A stretch of DNA of 64,000 nucleotides from Dongia rigui (GTDB lineage Bacteria; Pseudomonadota; Alphaproteobacteria; Dongiales; Dongiaceae). The position numbers were made by a program, and so were the translations under genes. A model generated the notes under the pieces. That model made no database searches and was not told the origin of the DNA. It saw only the letters and a program-made list of their open reading frames with translations. Positions 53,439 to 61,683 of the stretch are shown here, in pieces. Within the stretch, counting starts at the first letter, position 1. Each line of letters opens with the position of its first letter. Location: positions 1,426,001 through 1,490,000 of the forward strand of contig NZ_JAXCLX010000001.1 of the NCBI RefSeq assembly GCF_034044635.1, given 5' to 3'.

Positions 53439-53813
53439 TCAGGCGCGATCGATCCCGCGCCACAGATTGACGGCAAAAGCGATGATACCGATGACAGTGA
53501 CGATCGAGAAGATGCCGGCCAAGGGTTCGCCCAGTTCTGGATTGACGCCGCTATGCAGCAGCCAGACGCCCAGCATCATGAGCGGCGTGCCGATATTGTG
53601 CAGCCAGAAATGCAGCTTGGCGAGGCGGGTCGTGGCAAGCGCTGGCTTCTGGAGATAGAGGCACCCGATGATCCCCAGGCTGACCCAGCCCAGCAAGTTG
53701 AGATGGGCGTGGACAGGCACGAGGCTCAAATCCTGCGCGGCACCCATATAGGTGCCCATGCAAACGGCGATGACGAAATAGACGGCAGCAATTTTGAGCA
53801 AGCGGTGCGCCAT
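53439..53813 (-). CDS. Small four-helix membrane protein, cytochrome oxidase subunit I-like
   Basis: A 124-residue protein with four transmembrane helices and conserved His residues in VHAHLNLLGWVSL and LHFWLHNIGTPLMMLG, which resemble a fragment of the heme-copper oxidase subunit I (cbb3/NnrS-like) bundle. Such proteins are annotated as oxidase-like or heme-containing, with no proven role. A paralogue is encoded at 54532-54912. AAAGGGGATCG precedes the ATG. A GTGA-N6-TCAC palindrome lies ~70 bases upstream, suggesting FNR/CRP control. Confidence 0.78.
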   Translation of the reverse strand: MAHRLLKIAAVYFVIAVCMGTYMGAAQDLSLVPVHAHLNLLGWVSLGIIGCLYLQKPALATTRLAKLHFWLHNIGTPLMMLGVWLLHSGVNPELGEPLAGIFSIVTVIGIIAFAVNLWRGIDRA

Positions 53814-53880
53814 TTTGCGATCCCCTTTGGCGGTTGGCGGTGGATAGCTCTGTCTTAGCCCGCGCCTGCCCTCCCCGGCA

Positions 53881-53894
53881 GTGACCGCGGTCAC
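53881..53894. promoter_or_regulatory. FNR/CRP-like palindrome upstream of oxidase-like gene
   Basis: GTGACCGCGGTCAC is a perfect 14-bp palindrome and fits the GTGA-N6-TCAC half-site scheme of CRP/FNR family regulators. It is ~68 bases upstream of the leftward membrane protein gene and ~174 bases upstream of the ABM gene. Confidence 0.65.
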
Positions 53895-54067
53895 AGCGAA
53901 GATGGCATATTTCGCGCCCCGACGAAGCATCGATCCCGCCTGGCACCATAAAAAGGGGTCATGTCACGATGGCGCGGGGAAAGGCGTTTCAACCGGCGCG
54001 CGGAAGAGACATCCTTCTGAGACCTCACGAGAACGCATCACCAGCCGCCAAATCCCGGGAGCCAGCC

Positions 54068-54412
54068 ATGATCGCCATCATCTTCGAAGTGGAACCGGTC
54101 GCTGAACATCGCGACGCCTATCTCGACATCGCCGCCAAACTGAAGCCGGAACTGGAGAAGATCGACGGCTTCATCTCGGTCGAACGATTCCAGAGCATCA
54201 CCCATCCGGGGAAGATGCTGTCCCTCTCCTTCTTCCGCGACGAGCAGGCGGTGCAGGCCTGGCGCAACCTCGCCACCCATCGCCGCGCGCAAGAGGCGGG
54301 GCGCGGTGGGCTCTTTGCCAATTACCGGCTGCGGGTGGCGTCGGTCTCACGCGATTACGGCATGACCGAGCGCGCGCAGGCACCTGAGGACAGCGTCAGC
54401 GTGCACGGGTGA
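54068..54412 (+). CDS. Antibiotic biosynthesis monooxygenase (ABM)-type protein
   Basis: A 114-residue ferredoxin-like ABM protein: MIAIIFEVEPVAEHRDAYLD, GFISVERFQSITHPGKMLSL and SFFRDEQAVQAWRNLATHRR, with the His/Arg of the active-site groove. Roles in the family range from quinone-forming monooxygenases to heme degradation; no substrate is evident. CGGGAG lies about seven bases before the ATG. It lies between two paralogous oxidase-like genes, on the opposite strand. Confidence 0.85.
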   Translation: MIAIIFEVEPVAEHRDAYLDIAAKLKPELEKIDGFISVERFQSITHPGKMLSLSFFRDEQAVQAWRNLATHRRAQEAGRGGLFANYRLRVASVSRDYGMTERAQAPEDSVSVHG

Positions 54413-54432
54413 GGCCTGCACCGCCCTTTCGA

Positions 54433-54511
54433 CGTCATGCCCGGGCTTGACCCGGGCATCCAGTCCATCAACCGCGCTGGTGGATCCCCGGGTCTTCGCC
54501 CGGGGATGACG
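54433..54511. repeat. GTCAT-CCCGGG palindromic intergenic repeat, copy 3
   Basis: GTCATGCCCGGGCTTGACCC...GGTGGATCCCCGGGTCTTCG...GGGGATGAC, nearly the same design and words as the copy at 4116-4206. It lies between convergent genes (ABM and the oxidase-like protein). Confidence 0.88.
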
Positions 54512-54531
54512 AGGGAGCGCAGGGAAAGAAG

Positions 54532-54912
54532 CTAGACTCTGACATCCACCCGCGTGCGCGTTACGACATTGATGGTGAAGGCCACGGCGCCGACGAGCAA
54601 CAGCACCATGCCGATGATCGCGATGGTGTGGCCGGTCATGAAGGCGTCGAGCTGGGTCATCGTGAGGCCGATGAGCAGCACGGGCAGGCCGATCATGTGC
54701 AGCCAGAAATGCGCCCACGCAAAGATCCCGCTGCCGAGATCGGGGCGGGCGAGATAGATGGCGCCGACGAGGCCGAGCGCCAAGAAGCCAAGGCCGCCGA
54801 TATGGGCATAGACCACCCCTAAGCGATAATCGGCGATGAGGCCCATATGAAGGGCCAGCGCCGCGCCCAGCATGAAATAGAGCCCCGCCACCCCCAACAG
54901 AATGCGCGCCAT
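54532..54912 (-). CDS. Small membrane protein, paralogue of 53439-53813
   Basis: A 126-residue four-helix protein with the same His-containing segments (YAHIGGLGFLALGLVGAIYL, FAWAHFWLHMIGLPVLLIGL), so it is a paralogue of the upstream gene and likewise cytochrome oxidase subunit I-like. Divergence is large, with helix composition shifted. AAGA before the ATG is only a weak ribosome site. A dispersed repeat follows its upstream side. Confidence 0.75.
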   Translation of the reverse strand: MARILLGVAGLYFMLGAALALHMGLIADYRLGVVYAHIGGLGFLALGLVGAIYLARPDLGSGIFAWAHFWLHMIGLPVLLIGLTMTQLDAFMTGHTIAIIGMVLLLVGAVAFTINVVTRTRVDVRV

Positions 54913-54974
54913 CTTTCTCTCCGCATGATGATTGCGGGGAAAGGAATGCGGCGAGCGCAAGTTGGTTCCGCGAA

Positions 54975-55100
54975 GCCCCCTCTCCCTAACCCTCCCCCAC
55001 GTAGGGGGGAGGGAACTGGAGCGAGCATGAGCGCAATCTATGAGGCAGACACGGGCGGACTCCCTCCCCCCTACGTGGGGGAGGGTCGGGGAGAGGGGGT
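54975..55100. repeat. CCCTCCC/GGGAGGG palindromic repeat pair
   Basis: CCCTCCCCCACGTAGGGGGG and its mirror CCCCCTACGTGGGGGAGGG are spaced by ~50 bases, with outer CCCCCTCTCCC/GGGGAGAGGGGG. The same architecture is found inside the MFS gene at 29343-29445. Here it is intergenic between convergently oriented units. Confidence 0.85.
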
Positions 55101-55134
55101 AAGCGAAGAGAGAGGTTGGTTAGCTAAGCGACAA

Positions 55135-55578
55135 TCAATGACAGCCACAGCCGCCGGAGCCGCAACCGCCGTGATCATGCGGCTTGGGTGTTTTCGCTGC
55201 ACGCGGATCGCGGCTGAGGCCGTGTTGCTTGAGGCCATCGAGATAGCCTTGCCAGATCTGATCCTGGTCGCGTCCCAAATCATAGAGATAGCGCCACGAA
55301 TAGATGCCGGTATCGTGCATGTCGTCGAATTCGATGCGGATGGCGTAATGGCCGACCGGCTCGATCTTCATGATGCCGACATGCTGACGGCCCGGCACGA
55401 TGGTCTTCTGGTTCGGCCCATGACCCTGCACTTCGGCCGACGGACTTTCGACACGCAGGAGTTCCGCCGGATAGCGGAAGGTCTTGCCGTCATCGAATTC
55501 GATTTCGAGCAGCTTTTCCGCCTGTTTGTGGCGGATCTCGACCGGCCAATGCTCGGTGCCGAATGTCTCGGCGCTCAT
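55135..55578 (-). CDS. DUF971 (GBBH-like N-terminal) protein
   Basis: A 147-residue protein: [40 protein letters not shown] and [20 protein letters not shown], which is the DUF971 beta-fold of gamma-butyrobetaine hydroxylase N-termini, usually found as an Fe-S- or iron-linked partner. The Gly/Cys/His-rich tail ([14 protein letters not shown]) could bind metal. Its ATG overlaps the stop of the Trm112-like gene. Confidence 0.86.
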   Translation of the reverse strand: MSAETFGTEHWPVEIRHKQAEKLLEIEFDDGKTFRYPAELLRVESPSAEVQGHGPNQKTIVPGRQHVGIMKIEPVGHYAIRIEFDDMHDTGIYSWRYLYDLGRDQDQIWQGYLDGLKQHGLSRDPRAAKTPKPHDHGGCGSGGCGCH

Positions 55579-55769
55579 TCCTCGACCTCGAGCGGGCGCG
55601 CTTCATCGACCAGCATGATCGGGATACCGTCGCGGATCGGGAAGGCAAGACCCGCCGCCTTGCTCACCAGTTCCTGTTTCTGCCGGTCATAGATCAGCGT
55701 CGTCTTGCTGATCGGGCAGACCAGAATCTCTAGCAGCTTCGGGTCGATGAGATTGTCGTTGTCGCCCAA
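55575..55769 (-). CDS. Trm112-like UPF0434 protein
   Basis: A 64-residue protein matching UPF0434/Trm112: [20 protein letters not shown], then [20 protein letters not shown]. Trm112 proteins are small zinc-ribbon-type activators of methyltransferases, but here one of the usual Cys positions seems reduced (only one Cys). ATGA overlap (55575-55578) joins it to the DUF971 gene. Its gene partner upstream is the LonN protein. Confidence 0.9.
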   Translation of the reverse strand: MGDNDNLIDPKLLEILVCPISKTTLIYDRQKQELVSKAAGLAFPIRDGIPIMLVDEARPLEVEE

Positions 55770-55784
55770 GTCATATCCCCTTGA

Positions 55785-56483
55785 TCAGTGCAGGCGATGC
55801 TCGCCGCCGGCAGCGGTGGCGCCATGCACCTCGAACATCGCGGTCATCATTTCGACCACCGCATCGAGGTCTTCGCATTCGAGGAGCGACTGCTTCTCTT
55901 CCGGGTCGAGCGGCGACATCTGCGCCATGGCGACGACCAACTCGTCATCGGCCACTTCCTCGATACCCTTCCAGTCGAGCCGCGCCTGGCGCGTCTTCAG
56001 ATATTCCTGCAGCACGGCGAGGAAGCGCGGCCGGTCGGCCAATTGGAATTCATGCTCGGCCATGTCGTGGGCGAAGACATCGAAATCCGGCACGACGCGG
56101 CGGAAGCCCTGCTGGTCGAGCGGCAGTTCCTGGTGGATGCGAAAGCGGATAAGGCCAGAGAGGATGAGCTGGTAGCGCCCATCCGGCGTTTCCTCGAACG
56201 AGACGATGCGGCCGGCGCAGCCCACGCGATGCACCGCTGGGACGAAATCGGCCTGCAGCTTGCGATCGGCATTGGCGTCGATCGGCTGCACCATGCCGAT
56301 GAGGCGTTCGGGTGTGGCGAGCGCCGCGCGCACCATGGCGAGATAGCGCGGCTCGAACACGTTCAAGGGCAAGCGCCCGCCCGGCAGCAGCAGCGCATTG
56401 GTCAGCGGGAAGATCGGCAGTTCGGCGGGGAGTTCCGCAAAACCCGGATCGAAGGGACCGAGATGGCTGGGGCCTGAGCGCAT
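55785..56483 (-). CDS. LON peptidase N-terminal (LonN) domain protein
   Basis: A 232-residue protein of the substrate-binding Lon N-domain without the ATPase: LPIFPLTNALLLPGGRLPLN, then VFEPRYLAMVRAALA, QPIDANADRKL and GRIVSFEETPDGRYQLILSG. Stand-alone LonN proteins have no established activity. It is the second gene of the LonN/Trm112/DUF971 string, typical in alphaproteobacteria; the start at 56483 follows AGAGG ten bases upstream. Confidence 0.9.
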   Translation of the reverse strand: MRSGPSHLGPFDPGFAELPAELPIFPLTNALLLPGGRLPLNVFEPRYLAMVRAALATPERLIGMVQPIDANADRKLQADFVPAVHRVGCAGRIVSFEETPDGRYQLILSGLIRFRIHQELPLDQQGFRRVVPDFDVFAHDMAEHEFQLADRPRFLAVLQEYLKTRQARLDWKGIEEVADDELVVAMAQMSPLDPEEKQSLLECEDLDAVVEMMTAMFEVHGATAAGGEHRLH

Positions 56484-56511
56484 GATCTTTAAACCTCTCG
56501 CGACGTTTGTT

Positions 56512-57441
56512 TTACGAGAAGAGCAGCGAGGAAAGCCGGCGCCGGGCACTCAGGGTCAGCGGATCCATCGGGCCCAGCGCCTCGAAGAAGGTGACGAGCT
56601 GCTTGCGGGCCGCTTCCTCGTTATGCGCGCGGTTGATGCGGATGCTTTCCAGCAACTGGTCCATCGCCCCTTCCTTGTCGCCGGTGGCGAACAAGGCCTG
56701 AGCCAACTCAATACGCGCCTCGTGGTCCTTGGGATCAGCGGCGACGCGCGCCTTCAGCGCCTCCGACTGGCCGGCGGCCTTTTGACCGCTCTGCGCCACC
56801 TCGAGCTGCGCCTTGGCGGCGGCGATGATGGGATCGTTCTGCTTGTCCTTGGGCGCCTGGCCCAGGAATTCGGCGGCCTGCTCCAACTCGCCAAGCGCCA
56901 CCAGGCAGCGCACCATGCCGGCGATGGCTTTCACATTGCCGGGTTCGTGCTCGATGATCTGGCCGAAGATGTCGGCAGCGGTCGCCTGATCGCCCGCTTC
57001 CATAGCGGCTTCGGCATGTTCCAGCGCTTCGTCGATGGGGTTTGCCGGGGCTTCGCCGCCGAGCTTGGTGAGGCGCGCCACGAACTGCTTCAACTGGCCT
57101 TCCGGCTGTGCGCCCTGGAAGGCGTCGACCGGACGGCCCTGGAAGAAGGCAAAGACCGCGGGGATCGACTGGATGCGCAGCTGGCCGGCGAGCTGCTGGT
57201 TCTCGTCGACATTGATCTTCACCATGCGCACGGCGCCATGGGCTTCCTTGACGACCTTTTCGAGGAGCGGCCCCAACTGCTTGCAGGGGCCGCACCAGGG
57301 CGCCCAGAAATCGACGATGACAGGCACCTGCATCGAGGGATCGATGACATCGGCCTTGAACGTCTGCTGGCTGCCGTCCTTCACGAGGTCGGCCGCGGCG
57401 GCGGCATTCCCGGCAAGACTTGCGCCGATCAGATTGTCCAT
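56512..57441 (-). CDS. CnoX/YbbN-type thioredoxin with C-terminal TPR
   Basis: A 309-residue protein. The thioredoxin domain (VPVIVDFWAPWCGPCKQLGP, residues ~35-55) has an intact WCGPC site, unlike E. coli YbbN (SQHC). TPR-like helices (EALEHAEAAMEAGDQATAAD) follow. Redox-active homologues act as holdases for GroEL/DnaK under oxidative stress. It lies directly upstream of the LonN gene (28-base gap) and is probably co-transcribed. Confidence 0.9.
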   Translation of the reverse strand: MDNLIGASLAGNAAAAADLVKDGSQQTFKADVIDPSMQVPVIVDFWAPWCGPCKQLGPLLEKVVKEAHGAVRMVKINVDENQQLAGQLRIQSIPAVFAFFQGRPVDAFQGAQPEGQLKQFVARLTKLGGEAPANPIDEALEHAEAAMEAGDQATAADIFGQIIEHEPGNVKAIAGMVRCLVALGELEQAAEFLGQAPKDKQNDPIIAAAKAQLEVAQSGQKAAGQSEALKARVAADPKDHEARIELAQALFATGDKEGAMDQLLESIRINRAHNEEAARKQLVTFFEALGPMDPLTLSARRRLSSLLFS

Positions 57442-57557
57442 ATTCTCGAACTCCCAAAAACCCGGATTTGGCCCTATAGATGGGCCTTTCCGGCGATCAA
57501 ATCAACAGCCGCGGGGTCCGGCGCGTTCCCGGAAAAACCCCCTGCCCGCAGAAGGTC

Positions 57558-58157
57558 TTAGGCAAAATCCAGAAGCTGCGGCTTATGCCCCTCGGCTTCG
57601 AGGAATTTGAGGAGATCCTGCGGTGCAATCGCCGTGGTCTTGAAATTCACCAGGGGATGCGCGTTCACGGGATGGCAATCGAGCAAATGCTTGTCGAGGA
57701 CCATCTTGACGCGGCGGTTCTTGTCATTGATCACGGCAAAGGGGGTGACGGCACCGGGGACGACACCCAGATACGTCATCAACCTGTCGGCCGAGCCGAA
57801 GGAGAGCTTTGCCGCCCCGCCCGTCTCACCGGTGAGCTTCTCGCCCAGCGCCTTCAAATCGACGCGGCGGCTTTCCTCGACCGTCACCAGCCACATGTCT
57901 TCCTTGCGGTTGCGGAGGAACAGGTTCTTGATATGCCCGCCCGGCAGTTCGCCCCGCAAAGACTGGCTTTCCTCGACCGTGAAGACCGGCGCGTGATCCT
58001 TGGTCTGGGTGGTGATCCCCAGTTCAGCGAGGCGCGCCAGCAACTGGTCGGGGCTGGTCGGCAGATTGGCCTGGGCGGTCAGGGCAGCGGCCAGGGCTGC
58101 GGCCTGGGCATCAGCCTGGGCGGCCTGGATATCGGGTGTCGCGGAATCGGCTGGCAT
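57558..58157 (-). CDS. Prolyl-tRNA editing protein (YbaK/ProX family)
   Basis: A 199-residue deacylase with the ProX/PrdX fold: SPDQLLARLAELGITTQTKD, then HAPVFTVEESQSLRGELPGG, catalytic-region KNLFLRNRKEDMWLVTV and C-terminal VPGAVTPFAVINDKNRRVKM. It hydrolyses misacylated Ala-tRNAPro in trans. An extra ~30-residue Ala/Gln-rich N-terminal tail (QAAQADAQAAALAAALTAQA) is not part of the domain, and a later start may be used. Confidence 0.9.
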   Translation of the reverse strand: MPADSATPDIQAAQADAQAAALAAALTAQANLPTSPDQLLARLAELGITTQTKDHAPVFTVEESQSLRGELPGGHIKNLFLRNRKEDMWLVTVEESRRVDLKALGEKLTGETGGAAKLSFGSADRLMTYLGVVPGAVTPFAVINDKNRRVKMVLDKHLLDCHPVNAHPLVNFKTTAIAPQDLLKFLEAEGHKPQLLDFA

Positions 58158-58397
58158 GGGGCATTTCTCTCGTTAACGCGGTCGGCGCCGGGTATAGCCG
58201 GGGAAGCCACCCGGCGGCAACGGTCGGGGCCGCGATATCGGCGAAAGAGCGCCGATTCCCGATTTGCGGCGATGCCCCATTTTCAGCTTAAATATTTGTC
58301 GAGATTAGATAATATGCACGCTTGCAAATGCGGCGCTGATGCGTATGATGCGCCGCGCTCGTGAGGCCAAGGCCGAAGCGGGCGGACCAAACGGAGT

Positions 58398-58472
58398 GCG
58401 GGCGTAGCTCAGGGGTAGAGCACAACCTTGCCAAGGTTGGGGTCGAGGGTTCGAATCCCTTCGCCCGCTCCA
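58398..58472 (+). tRNA. tRNA-Gly (GCC anticodon)
   Basis: A complete cloverleaf: acceptor GCGGGCG/CGCCCGC, D arm GCTC...GAGC, anticodon stem CAACC/GGTTG with loop TTGCCAA carrying GCC, T arm GAGGG/CCCTT with TTCGAATC, discriminator T and encoded CCA. It lies between the prolyl-tRNA editing gene and ChaC, with a terminator ~25 bases downstream. Confidence 0.97.
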
Positions 58473-58494
58473 GTTTGGCCGAAGACGTCGCCAG

Positions 58495-58528
58495 AAACGG
58501 CCCCTTAGCGGGCCGTTTTTCTTTTTTC
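58495..58528 (+). terminator. Terminator after tRNA-Gly
   Basis: AAACGGCCC pairs with GGGCCGTTT (9 bp, six-base loop), followed by TTCTTTTTT. A strong rho-independent terminator for the tRNA transcript. Confidence 0.95.
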
Positions 58529-58602
58529 GCCCTTTGTGACCATGTCGCGATGTGGGCCGGGCCTCCCGATCGGCGCCCCCCGTGTTCTTACAGCGACGGA
58601 TA

Positions 58603-59301
58603 TCAGTCGACGTTGGCGTCTCGGGGCATAGCGTGATTGGCGCGTATTTCGGCCGCCATCAGCTTCTGAATTTGCCAGAGATTCCGGTCACGGATGCCAT
58701 GCTCCTCAAGCTTGCTGACGGTATTGAAAACATACTGCGCAGCGGATCCCCAATGACCCGCAGCTCGTGACAGTACGTTGGCGACCTCAGGAAGGGGGCG
58801 TCGTCCGGCATAGGCATTGCCCGTCGGCAGCGCCACGAACGTCAGCGCCCGTATCGGCCCATCGCTGGTCGCCACGCTGATCCACCGCGGGACATTGGTG
58901 GGAGGGTTGGCGTCGATCTCACGGCGCAACAACTGGACGACCTGCCCATGGGTATCGCCGGCTGGAAGACGATAGGCGATGCCAACGCAGGTTCCGCCCC
59001 GATCGAGCGCCAGCATCAGCGCGGGCAATTCGCGCGTGCCCCTCCATCGTGTCAGGGTCAGGCAGAAAGCCCGATGCCATCCTCTTGCGACAGCGCGGCG
59101 CTGCTCCACGACCTCGAACTCCGGGTTCCAAATCAGCGATCCGTAGGCGAAAACCCAAAGGTCATCGGCATTGAACTGCGCCAGCAGATCGTCCGCCATT
59201 TGCGCAAAATCTGCGTCGGTGTGTTCTGTCGCGCCCGGCTCCGGGCCAGGGTCCGGCTCCGTTCGTTCGACCAACGCTACGAGTGCGGCAGTCAGGTCCA
59301 T
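58603..59301 (-). CDS. ChaC-type gamma-glutamylcyclotransferase
   Basis: A 232-residue ChaC protein: LWVFAYGSLIWNPEFEVVEQ is the substrate-binding signature, with the later RREIDANPP holding the catalytic Glu area, and the terminal segment typical of the glutathione-specific branch. It cleaves glutathione to 5-oxoproline and Cys-Gly. The N-terminal 45 residues are a low-complexity acidic extension (EPDPGPEPGATEHTDADF). Confidence 0.91.
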   Translation of the reverse strand: MDLTAALVALVERTEPDPGPEPGATEHTDADFAQMADDLLAQFNADDLWVFAYGSLIWNPEFEVVEQRRAVARGWHRAFCLTLTRWRGTRELPALMLALDRGGTCVGIAYRLPAGDTHGQVVQLLRREIDANPPTNVPRWISVATSDGPIRALTFVALPTGNAYAGRRPLPEVANVLSRAAGHWGSAAQYVFNTVSKLEEHGIRDRNLWQIQKLMAAEIRANHAMPRDANVD

Positions 59302-59532
59302 GTTATCTCCACGGATTCCTAAGAGTTGAACGTCAAATTCAGATCAGGAACATCGTCATTCTTCACGAACTAAACCTGTTTTTGCCGTTCGGGGTCCTCG
59401 GCTGTCAGGAACGCATAGGTTTCTTGGCTGCGATAGCTATCGTCGAGGAGATCACATCACAACGATGGCCGCCACTATGATTGTCGCTGACAAAGACGCT
59501 GGACCACGGGCACACGCCTGATGTGACAGTGG

Positions 59533-59976
59533 CTATTTCCGGACCACGTTCTGTGCGCCCTTCGGGGCGAAGTCGTAGACGATGAGTTTGATGGCATCGC
59601 TGCCGGTGTTGGCGGCCTTGTGCCATTGGTCGACCGCTTCGATGATGACATCGCCGGCCTTATAGGTGGTGGTCTTGCCTGTGACCGTGTTGGTGACGGC
59701 GATGGTGCCGGCGACGACATAGGCGTAGCGCGGGAATGGGTGCTTGTGTTCGGGCAAGGAGGCGCCCGGGGCGATGTCGTAAGCGCTGGCGGTGAAGGCG
59801 AGGTGGCCGGATGGGAAGGTGATCGGCTGGCCGCTGGCGGTCGATTCCGTGGCGAGGATCGGCGTCACCGTGACCGGTTTTGCGTCTTCGGCCCAAGCAG
59901 CGCCTGACCACAGGCACAGCAGCAGGCCGGCGGCGAATTTTCCGCTCATCATCATCTTCTCCATTTTATGGTTCAC
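59533..59976 (-). CDS. Secreted cupin-domain protein
   Basis: A ~147-residue exported single cupin. The signal peptide (KFAAGLLLCLWSGAAWA) ends near residue 29, then the cupin motifs LPEHKHPFPRYAYVVAG and the second conserved strand YKAGDVIIEAVDQWHKAANT follow, with His residues suited to a metal. Function is unknown. It overlaps the upstream secreted protein gene (GTGA at 59973-59976); a downstream ATG cluster (59949-59964) with GGAG may be the true start. Confidence 0.8.
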   Translation of the reverse strand: MNHKMEKMMMSGKFAAGLLLCLWSGAAWAEDAKPVTVTPILATESTASGQPITFPSGHLAFTASAYDIAPGASLPEHKHPFPRYAYVVAGTIAVTNTVTGKTTTYKAGDVIIEAVDQWHKAANTGSDAIKLIVYDFAPKGAQNVVRK

Positions 59977-60557
59977 TGGACCAGATAGCAGCGGTCCGGG
60001 TCGGTGCCGTCATTGCCGGCGAAATAGAAGGCGAGCTTTTCGCGCGAGACGGTCATGCGGTGGACGGACATGAAAAGCGGGATGCCGATGATGCGTTCGC
60101 CGACATCGACGGCGAAGTCCGGGTCATAGGTGAGTGTGGCCCCCGTGTCATCGAGGCGGTAGCTGCCCGCGATGCGCTTGGGCAGGCGGAACAGCGTCTC
60201 GCGCCCGGCGAAGATACCTTCGATTGTGACCTTCTTTGGCCCCTGGTTGCTGTAGTCGCCGCCATTGGCCGTGCGCCGCGTCATTTGCACCTCTTGGCGC
60301 GCGTCGAGTTTGCCATTGTCTTCGGCATCGATATCGGTGACGCCGAACAGCACCTCGCGGATCGGCATCGCGCCGCTGCCTGCGGCCTGGGCCGTGGCGG
60401 AATGGGTGAGGAAGCTTTCAACCTGGCCCAATATCCCCGGCACGGCGACGCAATCCGCGTCGGCCGATGCGGGCACGGGCCAGAAGCCGGCGAGCAACGC
60501 CAATACCTGCCAGGGATAACCCCATCTTGTGCCGCCAGACCGCCATCCCATCATCAT
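59973..60557 (-). CDS. Secreted protein of unknown function
   Basis: A 194-residue protein with an N-terminal signal (WQVLALLAGFWPVPASA, cleavage near ASADAD), and a region DIDAEDNGKLDARQEVQMTR that superficially resembles an EF-hand but is not a confident one. No family is recognised. It is co-transcribed with the cupin gene, and two FNR/CRP-like palindromes sit 55 and 114 bases upstream, so oxygen- or nitric-oxide-linked control is possible. Confidence 0.7.
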   Translation of the reverse strand: MMMGWRSGGTRWGYPWQVLALLAGFWPVPASADADCVAVPGILGQVESFLTHSATAQAAGSGAMPIREVLFGVTDIDAEDNGKLDARQEVQMTRRTANGGDYSNQGPKKVTIEGIFAGRETLFRLPKRIAGSYRLDDTGATLTYDPDFAVDVGERIIGIPLFMSVHRMTVSREKLAFYFAGNDGTDPDRCYLVQ

Positions 60558-60611
60558 CTCCCTCCTGCCGCAGCGCCCGGCGCTTCATACCGCCGGCGCG
60601 TCGTCGTTGCG

Positions 60612-60625
60612 GTGAAGCGGATCAC
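60612..60625. promoter_or_regulatory. FNR/CRP-like site 1 (GTGA-N6-TCAC)
   Basis: GTGAAGCGGATCAC matches the GTGA-N6-TCAC scheme, 55 bases upstream of the leftward secreted protein gene. A second related site lies 59 bases farther. Confidence 0.5.
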
Positions 60626-60670
60626 AAATCGCCGGTGCTGGAAATCGAAAACGCCGGACCGCAGCGGGTC

Positions 60671-60684
60671 TTGACCTAAATCAA
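60671..60684. promoter_or_regulatory. FNR box (TTGA-N6-TCAA) between divergent genes
   Basis: TTGACCTAAATCAA matches TTGAT-N4-ATCAA of FNR/FixK-type regulators with one mismatch. It lies 114 bases upstream of the leftward gene and 77 bases upstream of the macro-domain gene. Confidence 0.72.
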
Positions 60685-60760
60685 AGACGGCGCCTGTCAC
60701 AGGTCTAGGCTTTCATCGGGATCCATCCCATTCAGCCACCGTATTTGAGGACGAAACATC

Positions 60761-61276
60761 ATGATCCGCGACGTCGAAGGCGATATCCTGCTCTCCAAGG
60801 CCCAGGTGGTGGCCCATGGCGTGGCGCCGGGCGACCATTTCGACAGCGGCCTCGCCTTGGCCTTGCGCGAACGCTGGCCGGCGATGGTGAAGGACTTCCG
60901 CCATTACTGCCAGACGACCCATCCGGAAGCCGGTTCGATCTGGTTCTGGGCCGGGGCCGGTGGCCCGGAAATCATCAATCTGATGGTGCAGGAACCAGCC
61001 GCCCGTCCGGGCGACCGCCCCGGCAAGGCGACCCTGGAGAACGTGCACCATGCCTTGAAAGCGCTGGCCAAGCTGGTGGTGAAGGAGAAGGTCCAGAGCC
61101 TGGCACTGCCGCGTCTTGCGACCGGCGTCGGTGGGCTGGATTGGAGCGATGTGAAATTGCTGGTCGAGAAGCATCTGGGCGGGCTCGACATCCCGGTCTT
61201 CGTCTACAGCGTCTATCACAAGAATGTCGCCGCGATGGAACCGGGCTTCAGCGCACCGCGCGCGGCCAACGGCTGA
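60761..61276 (+). CDS. Macro-domain protein (ADP-ribose-binding)
   Basis: A 171-residue macro domain: MIRDVEGDILLSKAQVVAHG, then GDHFDSGLALALRERWP (ligand-binding loop) and LPRLATGVGGLDW near the C-terminus, of the TARG1/Poa1p-like branch. It probably binds ADP-ribose or removes it from a target; the catalytic Lys of TARG1 is not verifiable. It is the first of three small genes on the plus strand, two of unknown function. Confidence 0.85.
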   Translation: MIRDVEGDILLSKAQVVAHGVAPGDHFDSGLALALRERWPAMVKDFRHYCQTTHPEAGSIWFWAGAGGPEIINLMVQEPAARPGDRPGKATLENVHHALKALAKLVVKEKVQSLALPRLATGVGGLDWSDVKLLVEKHLGGLDIPVFVYSVYHKNVAAMEPGFSAPRAANG

Positions 61277-61281
61277 CCGAG

Positions 61282-61644
61282 ATGACGGCACTGAAGGTTA
61301 TCCGGCTGGAACTCGGCCGCACCAAGGAGCGCCCGGAAGGGGATGCGGGGTGCGGCTATGAGTTCACGGCACCCCTCACCACCGACGGGCATCTCGACGC
61401 GGAAGCCTTCAAGGCGGTGAAGGCTGATTGCACCGTGCGGCGCTTCTGGACGGGCGAAAAGTACCAGCAGGGGATCTTGCGTCATCTGGGTCCCGACCGC
61501 TGGGTGTTTTCCTATGCGCCGGGCAAGGACGATGACGAGCCGGCGTTCAAGTTCGACAAGCATCGCTTTGCCGTCGGCGAATATGTCTCGATCACCGAGC
61601 ATGACGGCATCACGCGGCCATTCAAGGTGGTGTCGGTGACCTGA
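61282..61644 (+). CDS. Hypothetical small protein after macro-domain gene
   Basis: A 120-residue soluble protein with no recognised family. Its centre (ADCTVRRFWTGEKYQQGILR, then HLGPDRWVFSYAPGKDDDEP) and end (FAVGEYVSITEHDGITRPFK) look like a small beta-rich fold. It starts six bases after the macro-domain stop and has normal GC-rich codon use, so it is likely co-transcribed and may share its function. The start ATG follows ACCGAG. Confidence 0.72.
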   Translation: MTALKVIRLELGRTKERPEGDAGCGYEFTAPLTTDGHLDAEAFKAVKADCTVRRFWTGEKYQQGILRHLGPDRWVFSYAPGKDDDEPAFKFDKHRFAVGEYVSITEHDGITRPFKVVSVT

Positions 61645-61683
61645 ATCGGCGCTGCACTTGGCCCGCACGGGATGGAGGTTGGC

